Assembly (NCBI RefSeq): GCF_000503775.1
Contig: NZ_KI629782.1
Coordinates: 186,001 to 250,000, forward strand
Direction of reading: 5' to 3'
Origin: Brevibacillus panacihumi W25
GTDB lineage: Bacteria; Bacillota; Bacilli; Brevibacillales; Brevibacillaceae
Length of the DNA: 64,000 nucleotides
Shown: piece after piece, positions 10,401 through 17,991 of the stretch
Numbering within the stretch: the stretch's first letter is position 1
Layout: every line of letters starts with the position of its first letter
The notes under the pieces: model-generated
The model's input: the letters and a program-made list of their open reading frames with translations, nothing else
Database searches by the model: none
What the model was told of the DNA's origin: nothing
Made by a program: the position numbers and the translations under genes

Positions 10401-10481
10401 CCTGACGTATGCCTCACCCTTTTCGTATGCCAATCTGCCACATAATAGCCGAATCTCTTGTCGCGTAAGATGAAAAGCCAT
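7191..10481 (-). CDS. SNF2-family DNA-dependent ATPase/helicase with N-terminal SWIM zinc finger
   Basis: A 1096-residue protein. The SWIM zinc finger is CTC...CQH with Cys69, Cys71, Cys81 and His83. A long middle region of about 500 residues follows, as in bacterial SNF2-associated domains. The two RecA-like domains are at the C-terminus: Walker A DDMGLGKT near residue 667, DEAQ box near 769, and motifs V/VI as LKAGGTGLNL and ATDRAHRIGQ. Such proteins move along double-stranded DNA; their bacterial role is poorly defined. ATG 10481 is preferred over upstream codons because AAGGA lies 7 nt before it. The 3' end overlaps a convergent gene without any intergenic space. Confidence 0.92.
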   Translation of the reverse strand: MAFHLTRQEIRLLCGRLAYEKGEAYVRERKVGLTHIDHDYGVYEAVVSGREDFAVSIEFAQDRSMDASCTCPSLSSYDHHCQHIAAVLIHLHERMEHGTLLRPYLSTTATQGGRDGLRLHAAKSMLDLFQGQGKEESAKQIGRVRFDSRETLEVEFTVRPYPYGYRQLLFGIEMRLGSKRLYIVQKMRDFLNRIARKEAFVFSKHFTFEPLEHCFERENEEVIQLLLEIYQHEAMFREAINNSAQIGYAGMRNAERILLIPPVFWERMLSALQKAPLVKWVQGDQEYHGIELGEGNLPLSFSFTQDEEGRQEEYQMSVKGLDRLTILEAYGMAQYEGALYKLGSEPCKRLFKLKQIMEKANAERIVIEPEQLSPFIEQVVPGLMKLGEVQIAPAISDRIVKTPLQAKLYLDRIRDRLLAGLEFHYGQVMINPLEEKEPKQPHFQILIRDVEKEEKILEIMQNSMFTQTEAGYFLENEEAEYHFLYHVVPKLEKLVQVYATSAVKTRLHPGQVGAKVKVELKERTNWLDVQFEFAGIPESEIRQLLHSVEEKRRYYRLPNGSLLPLEGEEFQEIGRFLDAMSIRQADLKGGEVRLPLIRGMRFLDADQQGRTVQLGKSFRKLLENMRHPDNLDFPLPDSLQHVLRDYQRYGFQWMKTLAHYGFGGILADDMGLGKTLQSIAFLVSVLPEIREQKLPALIVAPASVVYNWYHELRKFAPQVKAVVADGTKEEREQRYRETAEVDVIITSYPLVRRDHDHFAKSRFHSLILDEAQAFKNHATQTAHAVKQIQAEYRFALTGTPIENRLEELWSIYDAVFPALFPSRKAFNELPSEIVAKRIKPFLLRRVKRDVLQELPEKIESIQTSDLLPEQKKLYLSYLVKLQQETLKHLQEKGFQKNRIKILAGLTRLRQLCCHPALFVEEYTGSSAKFEQLLDTLEECRQAGRRVLVFSQFTEMLGIIGRTLGELGIPYFYLDGQTPVRERVPLCQRFNEGEGDLFLISLKAGGTGLNLTGADTVILYDLWWNPAVEEQATDRAHRIGQKKIVQVIRLVTQGTVEEKMYDLQQKKKHLIDEVIQPGEEALSALTEQEIREILQLE

Positions 10482-10552
10482 CGTCGGTTCCTTTCTATCA
10501 ATCGATTTTCCGGGCTGTAGGTCCTTCATTTCACCATCATAACAGATGAAAC

Positions 10553-10614
10553 GAAAAAAACTCTTTTGAGTCACCCGTTCCCAATGTGGATTCGGACCCA
10601 AAAGAGTTTTTGGT
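10553..10614 (-). terminator. Strong intrinsic terminator after oppD
   Basis: A 13-bp stem AAAAACTCTTTTG/CAAAAGAGTTTTT (10556-10611) followed on the minus strand by a further run of T. It lies between the stop of oppD (10630) and the start of the SNF2 gene (10481), so it closes the opp operon and separates the helicase gene. Confidence 0.88.
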
Positions 10615-10629
10615 TTTAGGCTTTCATCA

Positions 10630-11652
10630 TCATGATCTTTGCATCTGAAATGTCTCTCTCGCCTTCAAAGAGCGCTGATCCTGCAGCCAACAGGCGGTAC
10701 CGTGCTGTTCATTCAAGCTCGTTCTGGGAGGAGCGTGATGATGGCATACCTTCATGACGTATGGACAACGGGGTGCAAAAGCACAACCGGTGCCCAGTCG
10801 GCTTACGTCAGGTGGCGACCCCGGGATTGGCACCAGAGGTTCCTGTCGATCTGCGTCCAGACGCGGCATGGATTGCAGCAATCCCTTGGTGTACGGATGC
10901 TGCGGATTGGAAAAAATTTCATCCGTTGGACCAATCTCGACGATTTCCCCGGTGTACATGACCGCGACTCGCTGCGCCATATTGGCCACAACACCCAGAT
11001 CGTGGGTAATGAGAATCATGCCCATCTGCGTCTGCTCCTGCACACTTTTCATCAAATCCAGAATTTGAGCCTGAATCGTGACGTCGAGAGCAGTAGTCGG
11101 CTCGTCCGCGATCAAAATATTGGGGCGGCAAGCCAATGCGATGGCGATGACGACGCGCTGTCTCATCCCGCCGGAAAATTGGTGCGGGTAGGCCTCCATA
11201 CGCTCTTCGGCATTGGGAATGCCCACGAGCTTCAGCATCTCAATCGCTTTTTGACGAGCCTCTGCTTTGGTCAAGGTCTGGTGTTGCACAATTCCTTCCA
11301 TGATCTGCTGGCCGATCTTCATAGTCGGATTCAGCGAGGTCATCGGATCCTGAAAGACCATGGAAATTTCCTTGCCACGCAAAGACTCGAGTTCTCGTGG
11401 TGAAATGGTTGTAATATCCATATTTTGGTAATGAATGCGACCATCTGTAATCCGCGTCGTCTGTTTAGGCAGCAAACGCATCAAGCTTTTGGCCGTCACT
11501 GATTTTCCAGACCCCGACTCACCGACGATTGCCAGCGTCTCCCCTTTGTTCAGGGTAAACGATACGCCGCGAACCGCCTGGATCACTCGATCCTGAAGAT
11601 GAAAAGAGATACGCAAATTTTCAACTGAGAGTATAGTCTCGTTCATCGACAT
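10630..11652 (-). CDS. oppD: Oligopeptide ABC transporter ATP-binding protein OppD
   Basis: A 340-residue ABC ATPase. Walker A is GESGSGKS, the Q-loop lies in [13 protein letters not shown], the ABC signature is SGGMRQR, Walker B is [12 protein letters not shown] and the switch His is in [11 protein letters not shown]. The C-terminal extension with clustered cysteines ([14 protein letters not shown]) is typical of peptide-transporter ATPases. It is the last gene of the operon and powers import through OppB/OppC. No oppF partner follows: a strong terminator comes directly after it, so either OppD acts as a homodimer or an OppF is encoded elsewhere. Confidence 0.93.
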   Translation of the reverse strand: MSMNETILSVENLRISFHLQDRVIQAVRGVSFTLNKGETLAIVGESGSGKSVTAKSLMRLLPKQTTRITDGRIHYQNMDITTISPRELESLRGKEISMVFQDPMTSLNPTMKIGQQIMEGIVQHQTLTKAEARQKAIEMLKLVGIPNAEERMEAYPHQFSGGMRQRVVIAIALACRPNILIADEPTTALDVTIQAQILDLMKSVQEQTQMGMILITHDLGVVANMAQRVAVMYTGEIVEIGPTDEIFSNPQHPYTKGLLQSMPRLDADRQEPLVPIPGSPPDVSRLGTGCAFAPRCPYVMKVCHHHAPPRTSLNEQHGTACWLQDQRSLKARETFQMQRS

Positions 11653-11663
11653 CGATCCCTTTC

Positions 11664-12728
11664 CTATTTTTTCATTCGTGGGTCGAGAGCATCGCGAAGT
11701 CCGTCAGCCAGCAGGTTGAAGCTGATCATCAAGACACTGATGATAATACCCGGGAATACGAGTTTGTAGGTAAAATAGCGCATTGCCACATAGCCATCCT
11801 GAATCAGCATGCCCAAGGAAGCGAGCGGCGGCTGCAGCCCCAAGCCAATAAAGCTCAAGAAAGCCTCGAAGAAAATGGCGCTGGGAATGGTAAACATGAT
11901 CGTGACCAAAATCGGACCGATTGCATTCGGCAGCATGTGCTTGACAATCAGACGGGAATTGGATGCGCCTAATGCCCTGGAGGCCATGACGAATTCCTGA
12001 GCCTTGATCTGCAGGATTTGCCCGCGGACGACACGCGCCATGCTGACCCAGCCTGTGACGATCATCGCCAAAACAATCGAGAAAATCCCCGGCTCCAGGA
12101 TGAGAATAAAGAGAATGATGACGATCAGATTCGGGATCCCCATCAGCACCTCGATAATCCGCTGCATCACCGTGTCAGTCCGACCGCCGTAAAAAGCTGA
12201 AATTCCGCCGTAGGCTACCCCGATGATCAGATCAAGCAAGGCAGCCAAGCTTGCGATCAACAAGGAGATTTGCGTTCCTTTCCATACGCGCGTCCACAGA
12301 TCCCGGCCAAATTCATCGGTACCGAACCAGAAGTTCTCTGTCACGCCGCGGACTTCGTATTGGTTGATTCCCTTCGAATCGATTCCATCGAAACCAAGCC
12401 ACTCAAGCCCAGGAACTTTTGGGGGCAAATTGGAAAAAAGAAGATTCTGCTCGTCGTAGGTACGCCCTGACATCGCAGGACCGGCCAACGCCAGAAAGGT
12501 GATCAAGAGGATCATAAACAAAGACAGGACCGCACCTTTGTTCTTCACCAGTCGCTGCCAGGCGTCTTGCCATACAGATTTCATCGGACCGCTGGTTTGC
12601 TCTTGCAGACTGGCATCGACCGGCTCCGGGACGAAAAGATCCTCGGGAATCGAATCTGCAGGAAAGAGTGGTGCTGCGGATTGAGGAAGCTGCGAGTTGT
12701 TCTTGGTTCGTTCCAGTTCCATGCTCAT
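11664..12728 (-). CDS. oppC: Oligopeptide ABC transporter permease OppC
   Basis: A 354-residue inner-membrane permease. A soluble N-terminal tail of about 55 residues precedes the first TM helix (VLSLFMILLITFLALAG). A large extracytoplasmic loop and five more TM helices follow. The EAA coupling motif for the ATPase is the stretch ASRALGASNSRLIVKHMLP, and AFLSFIGLGLQPPLASLG is the conserved OppC/DppC end. Its start codon overlaps the oppB stop by 4 nt, which indicates translational coupling. It pairs with OppB to form the pore. Confidence 0.93.
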   Translation of the reverse strand: MSMELERTKNNSQLPQSAAPLFPADSIPEDLFVPEPVDASLQEQTSGPMKSVWQDAWQRLVKNKGAVLSLFMILLITFLALAGPAMSGRTYDEQNLLFSNLPPKVPGLEWLGFDGIDSKGINQYEVRGVTENFWFGTDEFGRDLWTRVWKGTQISLLIASLAALLDLIIGVAYGGISAFYGGRTDTVMQRIIEVLMGIPNLIVIILFILILEPGIFSIVLAMIVTGWVSMARVVRGQILQIKAQEFVMASRALGASNSRLIVKHMLPNAIGPILVTIMFTIPSAIFFEAFLSFIGLGLQPPLASLGMLIQDGYVAMRYFTYKLVFPGIIISVLMISFNLLADGLRDALDPRMKK

Positions 12729-13666
12729 CCTTTTTGGCTTCCTCCTCGCAAATTGATTCGTGGATCCAGCAAACCGTACAAAATATCGACGATAAACACC
12801 ATGAAGATAAAGAGAAAGCTGTAAAACAACGTAATCCCCATGATAACGCTGTAATCATTCACGATGACAGAGAGCGAGAATTGCTCCCCAAGACCCGGCA
12901 CCGAGAAGATTTTTTCAATGACCAGTGTACCCGTCATGATATTGACAGCAAGAGGTCCGAGCATCGTGACAACAGGAATCAAGGCATTGCGCAATACGTG
13001 TCGGATGATGACCTTGCGCTGATTCAACCCTTTCGCCTGTGCTGTCATGACATAATCCTGGTTGATGACATCCAGCATCTCGGTGCGGATAAAGCGAGCC
13101 ACAGTGGCGATCACCGTCACCGACAGGGCGAGCGTAGGCAAAATGGTATATTCGTAGCCCTTCCATAAAGCAGGAGGCAGGAGGCCCCACTTCAATCCCA
13201 CGTAGTATTGCAAAAGTGCTGCAAAGATGAAGGACGGGATTGACATTCCCAATACGGCCAAAGTCACAGAGGTGTAATCCAGCAAGCTATTATGTCGCAG
13301 AGCCGATGTCACACCTAGTGCTAATCCTACCAAGGTCCCGACGATCAACGCCTGAAATCCGATCAGCGCCGATGGACCTATTCGCTCCGAGATGACTTCG
13401 GTTACGCTTCTCCCCACATACTTGTAAGAGTCGCCCAGGTCACCTTGGACCAAATTGCTCATGTACTTCAGATATTGAATAGCAACGGGCTGATCCAAGC
13501 CGTACTTGGCATTCATGTTCGCCAGTTGCTGATCATTCAATCGATCATTGTTAAAGGGCGTACCTGGAAGCATCTTCATCAAAAAAAAGGTCGCGGTCGC
13601 GATAACCAATAATGTGACCAGCATATATCCCAACCGTCGCAGCAGATATGCTCCCACTTCGTCCAC
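12725..13666 (-). CDS. oppB: Oligopeptide ABC transporter permease OppB
   Basis: A 313-residue permease with six predicted TM helices. It opens with LLRRLGYMLVTLLVIATATFF, the usual OppB/DppB N-terminus, and carries the EAA-type motif MTAQAKGLNQRKVIIRHVLR for coupling to the ATPase. The GDLGDSYKYVG loop after TM1 is also typical of this family. It lies 83 bp downstream of oppA, and that gap holds two hairpins; the following oppC overlaps by 4 nt. It forms the translocation channel with OppC. Confidence 0.93.
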   Translation of the reverse strand: MDEVGAYLLRRLGYMLVTLLVIATATFFLMKMLPGTPFNNDRLNDQQLANMNAKYGLDQPVAIQYLKYMSNLVQGDLGDSYKYVGRSVTEVISERIGPSALIGFQALIVGTLVGLALGVTSALRHNSLLDYTSVTLAVLGMSIPSFIFAALLQYYVGLKWGLLPPALWKGYEYTILPTLALSVTVIATVARFIRTEMLDVINQDYVMTAQAKGLNQRKVIIRHVLRNALIPVVTMLGPLAVNIMTGTLVIEKIFSVPGLGEQFSLSVIVNDYSVIMGITLFYSFLFIFMVFIVDILYGLLDPRINLRGGSQKG

Positions 13667-13693
13667 CTCATCTCATTCCAGCGTCTGTAAAGC

Positions 13694-13735
13694 TCCCCCA
13701 CAGGGGGAAAGAGGATGCTTGGCGGCACCCTCTTT
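13694..13735 (-). promoter_or_regulatory. Tandem intercistronic hairpins between oppA and oppB
   Basis: Hairpin 1: TCCCCC/GGGGGA with an ACA loop (13694-13708). Hairpin 2: AAAGAGG-A-TGC/GCA-C-CCTCTTT with one mismatch and a 6-nt loop (13708-13735). On the minus strand neither is followed by a proper U-run, so they are more likely to stabilise the oppA message or attenuate read-through than to end transcription. Such elements are common behind genes for solute-binding proteins, which are needed in excess over permeases. Confidence 0.65.
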
Positions 13736-13749
13736 TCACATGAAATCAT

Positions 13750-15417
13750 TTATTTCACGATATCTGCCCAGAGGTAATTGTTCGTTGGTGCAGTTGGCAG
13801 GTACACAAAATCTTTTACGTACTCTTTTTGCAGAATCGCGAGTCCTTCTTGATACATCGGCGCAATCGCCACATCTTCCTCGATCAAGATTTTCTCCAAC
13901 TCTACCATTTGTTTGAAACGGCTTTCCAAATCGGTGTTCAGCTTGGCTTGCTGCACCAGCTCATCGTATTTCGGGTTGGAATATTTCATCCGGTTTGCAG
14001 AACCGCCCGTCACCCACATGTCGATATACGTCATCGGGTCGGCGTAGTCTGGTCCCCATGTCCCCAGGGAAAGGTCGTAGGTGATCGCTTTCTCAATTTC
14101 CAGACGTTGGTTGGAAGGTACGTTTTTCAACTCAAGAGTCAGACCAGGGAGATTTTTCTCCAGTTGATTTTTCAGGTACTCCCCGATTTTCTTCGATCTG
14201 TCGGTGTCAGCAGCGTTTACGCCAAGCTTCACCTCGGTTACGCCGGATTCCTTCAGTCCCTGTTCCCACAATTTCTTTGCATCTTCAAGCGAGCCTTGCT
14301 GCAAATCGCCGTTGAATTCGCGGAAATCTTTACCCGACGCGTCTGTTGCAAAACGCTTCGGCACGAGGCCGTTCAATGGCGATGAACCATCGTTCAGAAT
14401 GACATCAGTCAGACCTTTTTTATCCCATGCCATGCTGATCGCTTTGCGAATGTTCTTATTCTTCAGTACAGGATGTTCATGGTTAAAGCGGATGAAATAG
14501 ATGGTTGGCGTTTCGATAATATGAAAACGAGGGTCATCTTTGAACTGATCCACGTAGGAAGAGTCCAGCTCAATGCGATCAAGTTGACCCGCTTCAAACA
14601 AGGTGAGCCTTGCGGGAGCATCTTTGACAACATAGCCATCGATCTGATCGAGCTTTACTTTTCCTGCATCCCAGTAATTCGGGTTTTTCGTATAGGTCCA
14701 GCCCTGATCATGCTTCCAATCCGTCAGCATGAACGGACCATTATACAGCATATTGTCGTATTCGAGGCCGTATTTGTCTCCCTTGCTTTCGACGAATTCC
14801 TGTTTTTGGGGATAGAACGTTGGGAAGGACAGCAATTGATTCAACAGCGGGTTTGGATTTTCCAATGTTACTTCCAACGTACGGTCATCCAATGCTTTTA
14901 CTCCCAGCTCGTCCGGCTGTTTTTCGCCCTTTTCGATCGCAACCGCGTTTTTCACAGCCAGAGTTTCAAACATGAAGCTGTAGTGGCCGGCTTCTTTAAA
15001 TACCTTCTTCCAAGAGAATTCAAAATCTTTGGCCGTAACAGGCGATCCGTCGCTCCATTTTGCGTTGTCGCGAATCGTGAAGGTATGAACCAGTTTATCT
15101 TCACTCACATCATGCTTTTCCGCGATGGCGAGATACGGTTGGCCATTTTGATCCCGACGATAGAGCCCATCCATCGTATTGTTGAGTACAGTGAAGGAAA
15201 CCGTCTCATGAACGTGGGCTGAATCCAGACTTGGAATTTCGTCTGTATTAAAAACCTGCAATACTTTTTTACCGCTGCTTGGCTGTTCTGTGGTCGTTCC
15301 ACCGTTGTTGCTTGGCGCAGGCGTTTGGCTGCTCGACTCGCCTGAGTTGAAGTTACAGCCTGTCACCGCCAATGCGGCCATCAACGTAAAAGCCAGAAAA
15401 CTCTTTCTTTTTTTCAT
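13750..15417 (-). CDS. oppA: Oligopeptide-binding lipoprotein OppA
   Basis: A 555-residue solute-binding protein of the SBP_bac_5 family. A lipoprotein signal peptide ends in the lipobox LAVTGC, with Cys21 as the lipidated residue, followed by a Ser/Thr/Pro-rich linker. Family marks include SLDSAHVHET near the start of the mature domain, NAKWSDGSPVTAKDFEFSWKK, and the GTWGPDYADPMTYIDMW segment near the C-terminus. It captures peptides outside the membrane and passes them to OppBC. It is the first gene of the operon, with a possible promoter and CodY-like box at 15480-15509. Confidence 0.94.
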   Translation of the reverse strand: MKKRKSFLAFTLMAALAVTGCNFNSGESSSQTPAPSNNGGTTTEQPSSGKKVLQVFNTDEIPSLDSAHVHETVSFTVLNNTMDGLYRRDQNGQPYLAIAEKHDVSEDKLVHTFTIRDNAKWSDGSPVTAKDFEFSWKKVFKEAGHYSFMFETLAVKNAVAIEKGEKQPDELGVKALDDRTLEVTLENPNPLLNQLLSFPTFYPQKQEFVESKGDKYGLEYDNMLYNGPFMLTDWKHDQGWTYTKNPNYWDAGKVKLDQIDGYVVKDAPARLTLFEAGQLDRIELDSSYVDQFKDDPRFHIIETPTIYFIRFNHEHPVLKNKNIRKAISMAWDKKGLTDVILNDGSSPLNGLVPKRFATDASGKDFREFNGDLQQGSLEDAKKLWEQGLKESGVTEVKLGVNAADTDRSKKIGEYLKNQLEKNLPGLTLELKNVPSNQRLEIEKAITYDLSLGTWGPDYADPMTYIDMWVTGGSANRMKYSNPKYDELVQQAKLNTDLESRFKQMVELEKILIEEDVAIAPMYQEGLAILQKEYVKDFVYLPTAPTNNYLWADIVK

Positions 15418-15479
15418 GAGTGCCCCCCTACCATCCAGATCTCATATAGACGATATAACCATATATGGATATACTATAT

Positions 15480-15509
15480 AAAGTACAATTTTTCTGAACT
15501 CTCAGTCAA
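15480..15509 (-). promoter_or_regulatory. Candidate oppA promoter with a CodY-like box in the spacer
   Basis: On the minus strand TTGACT (15504-15509) and TACTTT (15480-15485) are spaced by 18 nt. The spacer segment 15488-15502 matches the CodY consensus AATTTTCWGAAAATT at 11 of 15 positions, centred on TTCAGAAAA. CodY control of peptide transporters is common in Bacillales. The -10 is weak, and the downstream leader is very TATA-rich with a CCATATATGG palindrome. Confidence 0.35.
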
Positions 15510-15552
15510 GCCTTAATTAAAATTATCCCGCTTCCGAAAGGTATCTAGTCTC

Positions 15553-15933
15553 ATGTGGTCTTCTCTTACAAGAACAGGGTGGATGCTTCTTGCTCTGAGC
15601 CCAGTTATCGCATCGTTGTTCTATTCTCTCGTATTTCCCAGTGATCCCTATTACCTGACCTGGCTCGACGGGCTGACTTATGCCTCTTTACTTATGCTGA
15701 TGATTGGCGCCATCCTCCTAGTCCGCAATGGCAGATTCTTCTACGGTTTTATCGATAGCTGCAAGCGTTTTTTGCGTTCCCTGCGAAAAAAGGAAAGCTT
15801 TATCCGCGAGCAGGAAGGTCACCGTGCGGATGCCGTTTATCAACAAAAAACATGGTCACCCACGCCGTTCTTGCTTGTGGGATTCTTCTATTTTCTCCTC
15901 AGTCTTGCTCTCTCGATTCTCTCTATTTCCTGA
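15553..15933 (+). CDS. Small membrane protein, DUF3899-like
   Basis: A 126-residue protein with three predicted TM helices: residues 10-28 (WMLLALSPVIASLFYSLVF), 39-58 (LTYASLLMLMIGAILLV) and 104-124 (TPFLLVGFFYFLLSLALSI). The second and third helices flank a basic cytoplasmic stretch (CKRFLRSLRKKE). From memory this layout matches the DUF3899 family, often found beside opp genes in Bacilli; function unknown. It is transcribed away from oppA, with AAAGG 11 nt before the ATG, and ends in a hairpin shared with the convergent pxpA. Confidence 0.65.
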   Translation: MWSSLTRTGWMLLALSPVIASLFYSLVFPSDPYYLTWLDGLTYASLLMLMIGAILLVRNGRFFYGFIDSCKRFLRSLRKKESFIREQEGHRADAVYQQKTWSPTPFLLVGFFYFLLSLALSILSIS

Positions 15934-15941
15934 CGCCAAAT

Positions 15942-15970
15942 AGGCTGACCACGTCTTCGGTGGTCAGCCT
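15942..15970. terminator. Hairpin between convergent DUF3899-like gene and pxpA
   Basis: Perfect 11-bp stem AGGCTGACCAC/GTGGTCAGCCT with a 7-nt loop, placed between two converging stop codons (15933 and 15978). Neither side has a clear U-run, so it is a weak or factor-assisted terminator. Confidence 0.6.
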
Positions 15971-15977
15971 GCTTGAT

Positions 15978-16736
15978 TCAAGATTTCTTGACGGAGCGAA
16001 TCTCAATGCCTGCCTCGCGAAATGCGTGGTGGATTGCTTTCGTCAATTCAACCGCTCCGGGGGTGTCTCCGTGGATGCAGATCGTATCGGCACGTACCGT
16101 CGCTTCCTTGCCATCCGGCGTCGTCACTTTTCCTTCCTTCACCATGCGCACGACTCGTTTTGCCATCGTCTGCGGATCGGAAATCGTCGGTCCGGAACGC
16201 GTCAGGACGATGGAACCATCTTCTGTATGTTCGCGATCGGCGTACACCTCGAGCGCGATCGGGATGCCCATCTTTTCCCCGAGCCAGGCGACAGCCGAGC
16301 CGTTCAAGGCGAACACGATCATTTTCTCATCGAGCATCGCCAGGCCCTCCAGAAACGCACGGGCGATCTTTTCATCCGCCATCGCCATCATATACAGGGC
16401 ACCGTGCGGCTTGCAGTGGTCCAGATCCAATTGATACGCTCGAGCAAATTCGCGCAATGCCCCCGTCTGGTAGAGGATGTAATCGCGAATCTCTTCTGCC
16501 GAGCAGTTCATATACCTGCGTCCAAAGCCCATCATATCGGGAAAGCCGGGATGAGCGCCGATGCTCACCCCGTGCTGGCGAGCGAGCTGGACGGTTTTTC
16601 TCATCACGTGCGGATCGCCAGCGTGAAAGCCGCAAGCGATATTGGCGGATGAGATCAGGGCCATCATCTCTTCATCATTGCCCAACTGGTAGTGGCCAAA
16701 GCTCTCGCCCATATCACAGTTCAGATCTACGTACAT
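15978..16736 (-). CDS. pxpA: 5-oxoprolinase subunit A (LamB/YcsF family)
   Basis: A 252-residue member of the LamB/YcsF family. It starts with VDLNCDMGESFG and continues with SANIACGFHAGDP, GVSIGAHPGFPD and KPHGALYMMA, whose Asp, His and Glu residues line the sugar-deacetylase-like barrel. In the PxpABC complex this subunit opens the lactam ring of 5-oxo-L-proline with ATP to give L-glutamate. Here it is the last gene of a nine-gene minus-strand run, just after the biotinyl carrier. Because of the molybdenum hydroxylase genes upstream, the true substrate could be a different lactam; the sequence does not decide. Confidence 0.9.
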   Translation of the reverse strand: MYVDLNCDMGESFGHYQLGNDEEMMALISSANIACGFHAGDPHVMRKTVQLARQHGVSIGAHPGFPDMMGFGRRYMNCSAEEIRDYILYQTGALREFARAYQLDLDHCKPHGALYMMAMADEKIARAFLEGLAMLDEKMIVFALNGSAVAWLGEKMGIPIALEVYADREHTEDGSIVLTRSGPTISDPQTMAKRVVRMVKEGKVTTPDGKEATVRADTICIHGDTPGAVELTKAIHHAFREAGIEIRSVKKS

Positions 16737-16749
16737 GTCTACCTGCCCC

Positions 16750-17001
16750 TCACTTGATCAATGTTACCAATTCCTGGCCAGCGTCAACCAGTTCCTCGTT
16801 ATTGACAACGAATTGATCTACGATGCCGTCCGCCTCCGCCTTGATCTCGTAAAAGTTTTTCATGACCTCGATTAAGCCGATGACGTCACCCTCCTTGACC
16901 GACTCCCCAGTCTGCACGAATTCCGGCATATCCGGGCTAGGTCTGCGATAAAAAATGCCCGGCAATGGGGATACAATTGCTGTTTTCTCTGCCATTTTCA
17001 C
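16750..17001 (-). CDS. Small biotinyl carrier protein (AccB-like single biotinyl domain)
   Basis: An 83-residue single biotinyl domain with no N-terminal extension. SPLPGIFYRRPSPD opens the fold and GLIEVMKNFYEI carries the acceptor Lys48 in an E-V-M-K context; the usual motif is EAMKM, so the residue after Lys is unusual. The counter-strand VNNEELVDAGQELV is intact, so biotinylation is expected. It lies between pxpC and pxpA with gaps of 9 and 13 bp. GTG 17001 has AGGAGG 5 nt upstream; ATG 16995 is the alternative. It probably serves the PxpB/PxpC carboxyltransferase-type pair. Confidence 0.85.
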   Translation of the reverse strand: MKMAEKTAIVSPLPGIFYRRPSPDMPEFVQTGESVKEGDVIGLIEVMKNFYEIKAEADGIVDQFVVNNEELVDAGQELVTLIK

Positions 17002-17010
17002 ACTCTCCTC

Positions 17011-17991
17011 CTAGCTCCCGCTTTCAATCATCTGTGCAACCCGCCCGAGCTTGGCCTGCACATCTTTTCTCGCATCCAAGGCTTCTGCCATCGTGACGGA
17101 GACAAAGCGCACTTTTTCGTTCGTTTTTATCTGCGCCATGCGATCCAGATCGGTGCTGATCACAGTCGCGATGGTCGCGTAACCGCCGCCCGTCACCGCA
17201 TCGTGCAAAAGGACAATCGGTTCGACGCCATCCGGCACCTGGATGGACCCGATCGGGTAGCCCAGGTCTGTCACATTGGAAGGATTGCTGCCTGCGCCAA
17301 ATGGCTGTTCGCGTTCGACGAATTGCAGCCGCTCCCCTCGATGACGATACCCGGTACGATTGGCCTCCGGCGTGACCGTCCATTCGGTAGCCAAAAAAGT
17401 CTCTTTGCTTTCTTCCGTCAGTCGATAGCTGCAAAGCCCTACCACAACACGTATCTCATGTGTTTTCCCGTAGGTGGGTATCAGGCTTGCTTCTACGCTG
17501 GTACCAGCTGCTACTGACTTCCGAATCATGTCTGCCGTGTGGATCACGTCTCCCTCCGCCAACGCCCTGCCTTCAAACCCGCCGATGCCGATCAAGGTAT
17601 AGGTCGACCGAGAACCCATGACGAGAGGAACTGCAATCCCGCCCTCTACAGCCAGATACACCCGCGCTCCGCCCTTGACAAAGTCAAAGGAAAGCTGGTC
17701 TCCCTCCCGAACCTCCAGCGTCGTCCACATGGGAACAGGCTGTCCATTGATTTTGGGAGGAATTTCGCCTCCTGTCAGACTGATTTTCATCCTCTTGCCA
17801 AATTCCAGGACTGGTCCGAGATACGTAATTTCCAACACCGCAGCTTCGGGGTCATTTCCCACCAGCAAATTGGCGACGGTATACGCATATTTGTCCATGG
17901 CACCAGAGGGAGGCATTCCAATCTCGTAATAACCGATGCGACCACGATCCTGAACAGTCGTCTGCAGTCCAGGCTTGAGAACCTTAATCAT
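17011..17991 (-). CDS. pxpC: 5-oxoprolinase subunit C (AHS2/KipA-type carboxyltransferase domain)
   Basis: A 326-residue AHS2-domain protein. Family marks are LKPGLQTTVQDRGRIGYYEIGMP at the N-terminus, MDKYAYTVANLLVGND, GGFEGRALAEGD and the late SVTMAEALDAR. AHS1 (PxpB) and AHS2 form one unit that in urea carboxylase is the carboxyltransferase domain, and in PxpABC phosphorylates the substrate with ATP. It overlaps pxpB by 8 nt, consistent with coupling, and is followed 9 bp later by a biotinyl carrier. That combination favours a urea-carboxylase-like chemistry over a purely PxpABC one, but this is inference. Confidence 0.9.
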   Translation of the reverse strand: MIKVLKPGLQTTVQDRGRIGYYEIGMPPSGAMDKYAYTVANLLVGNDPEAAVLEITYLGPVLEFGKRMKISLTGGEIPPKINGQPVPMWTTLEVREGDQLSFDFVKGGARVYLAVEGGIAVPLVMGSRSTYTLIGIGGFEGRALAEGDVIHTADMIRKSVAAGTSVEASLIPTYGKTHEIRVVVGLCSYRLTEESKETFLATEWTVTPEANRTGYRHRGERLQFVEREQPFGAGSNPSNVTDLGYPIGSIQVPDGVEPIVLLHDAVTGGGYATIATVISTDLDRMAQIKTNEKVRFVSVTMAEALDARKDVQAKLGRVAQMIESGS

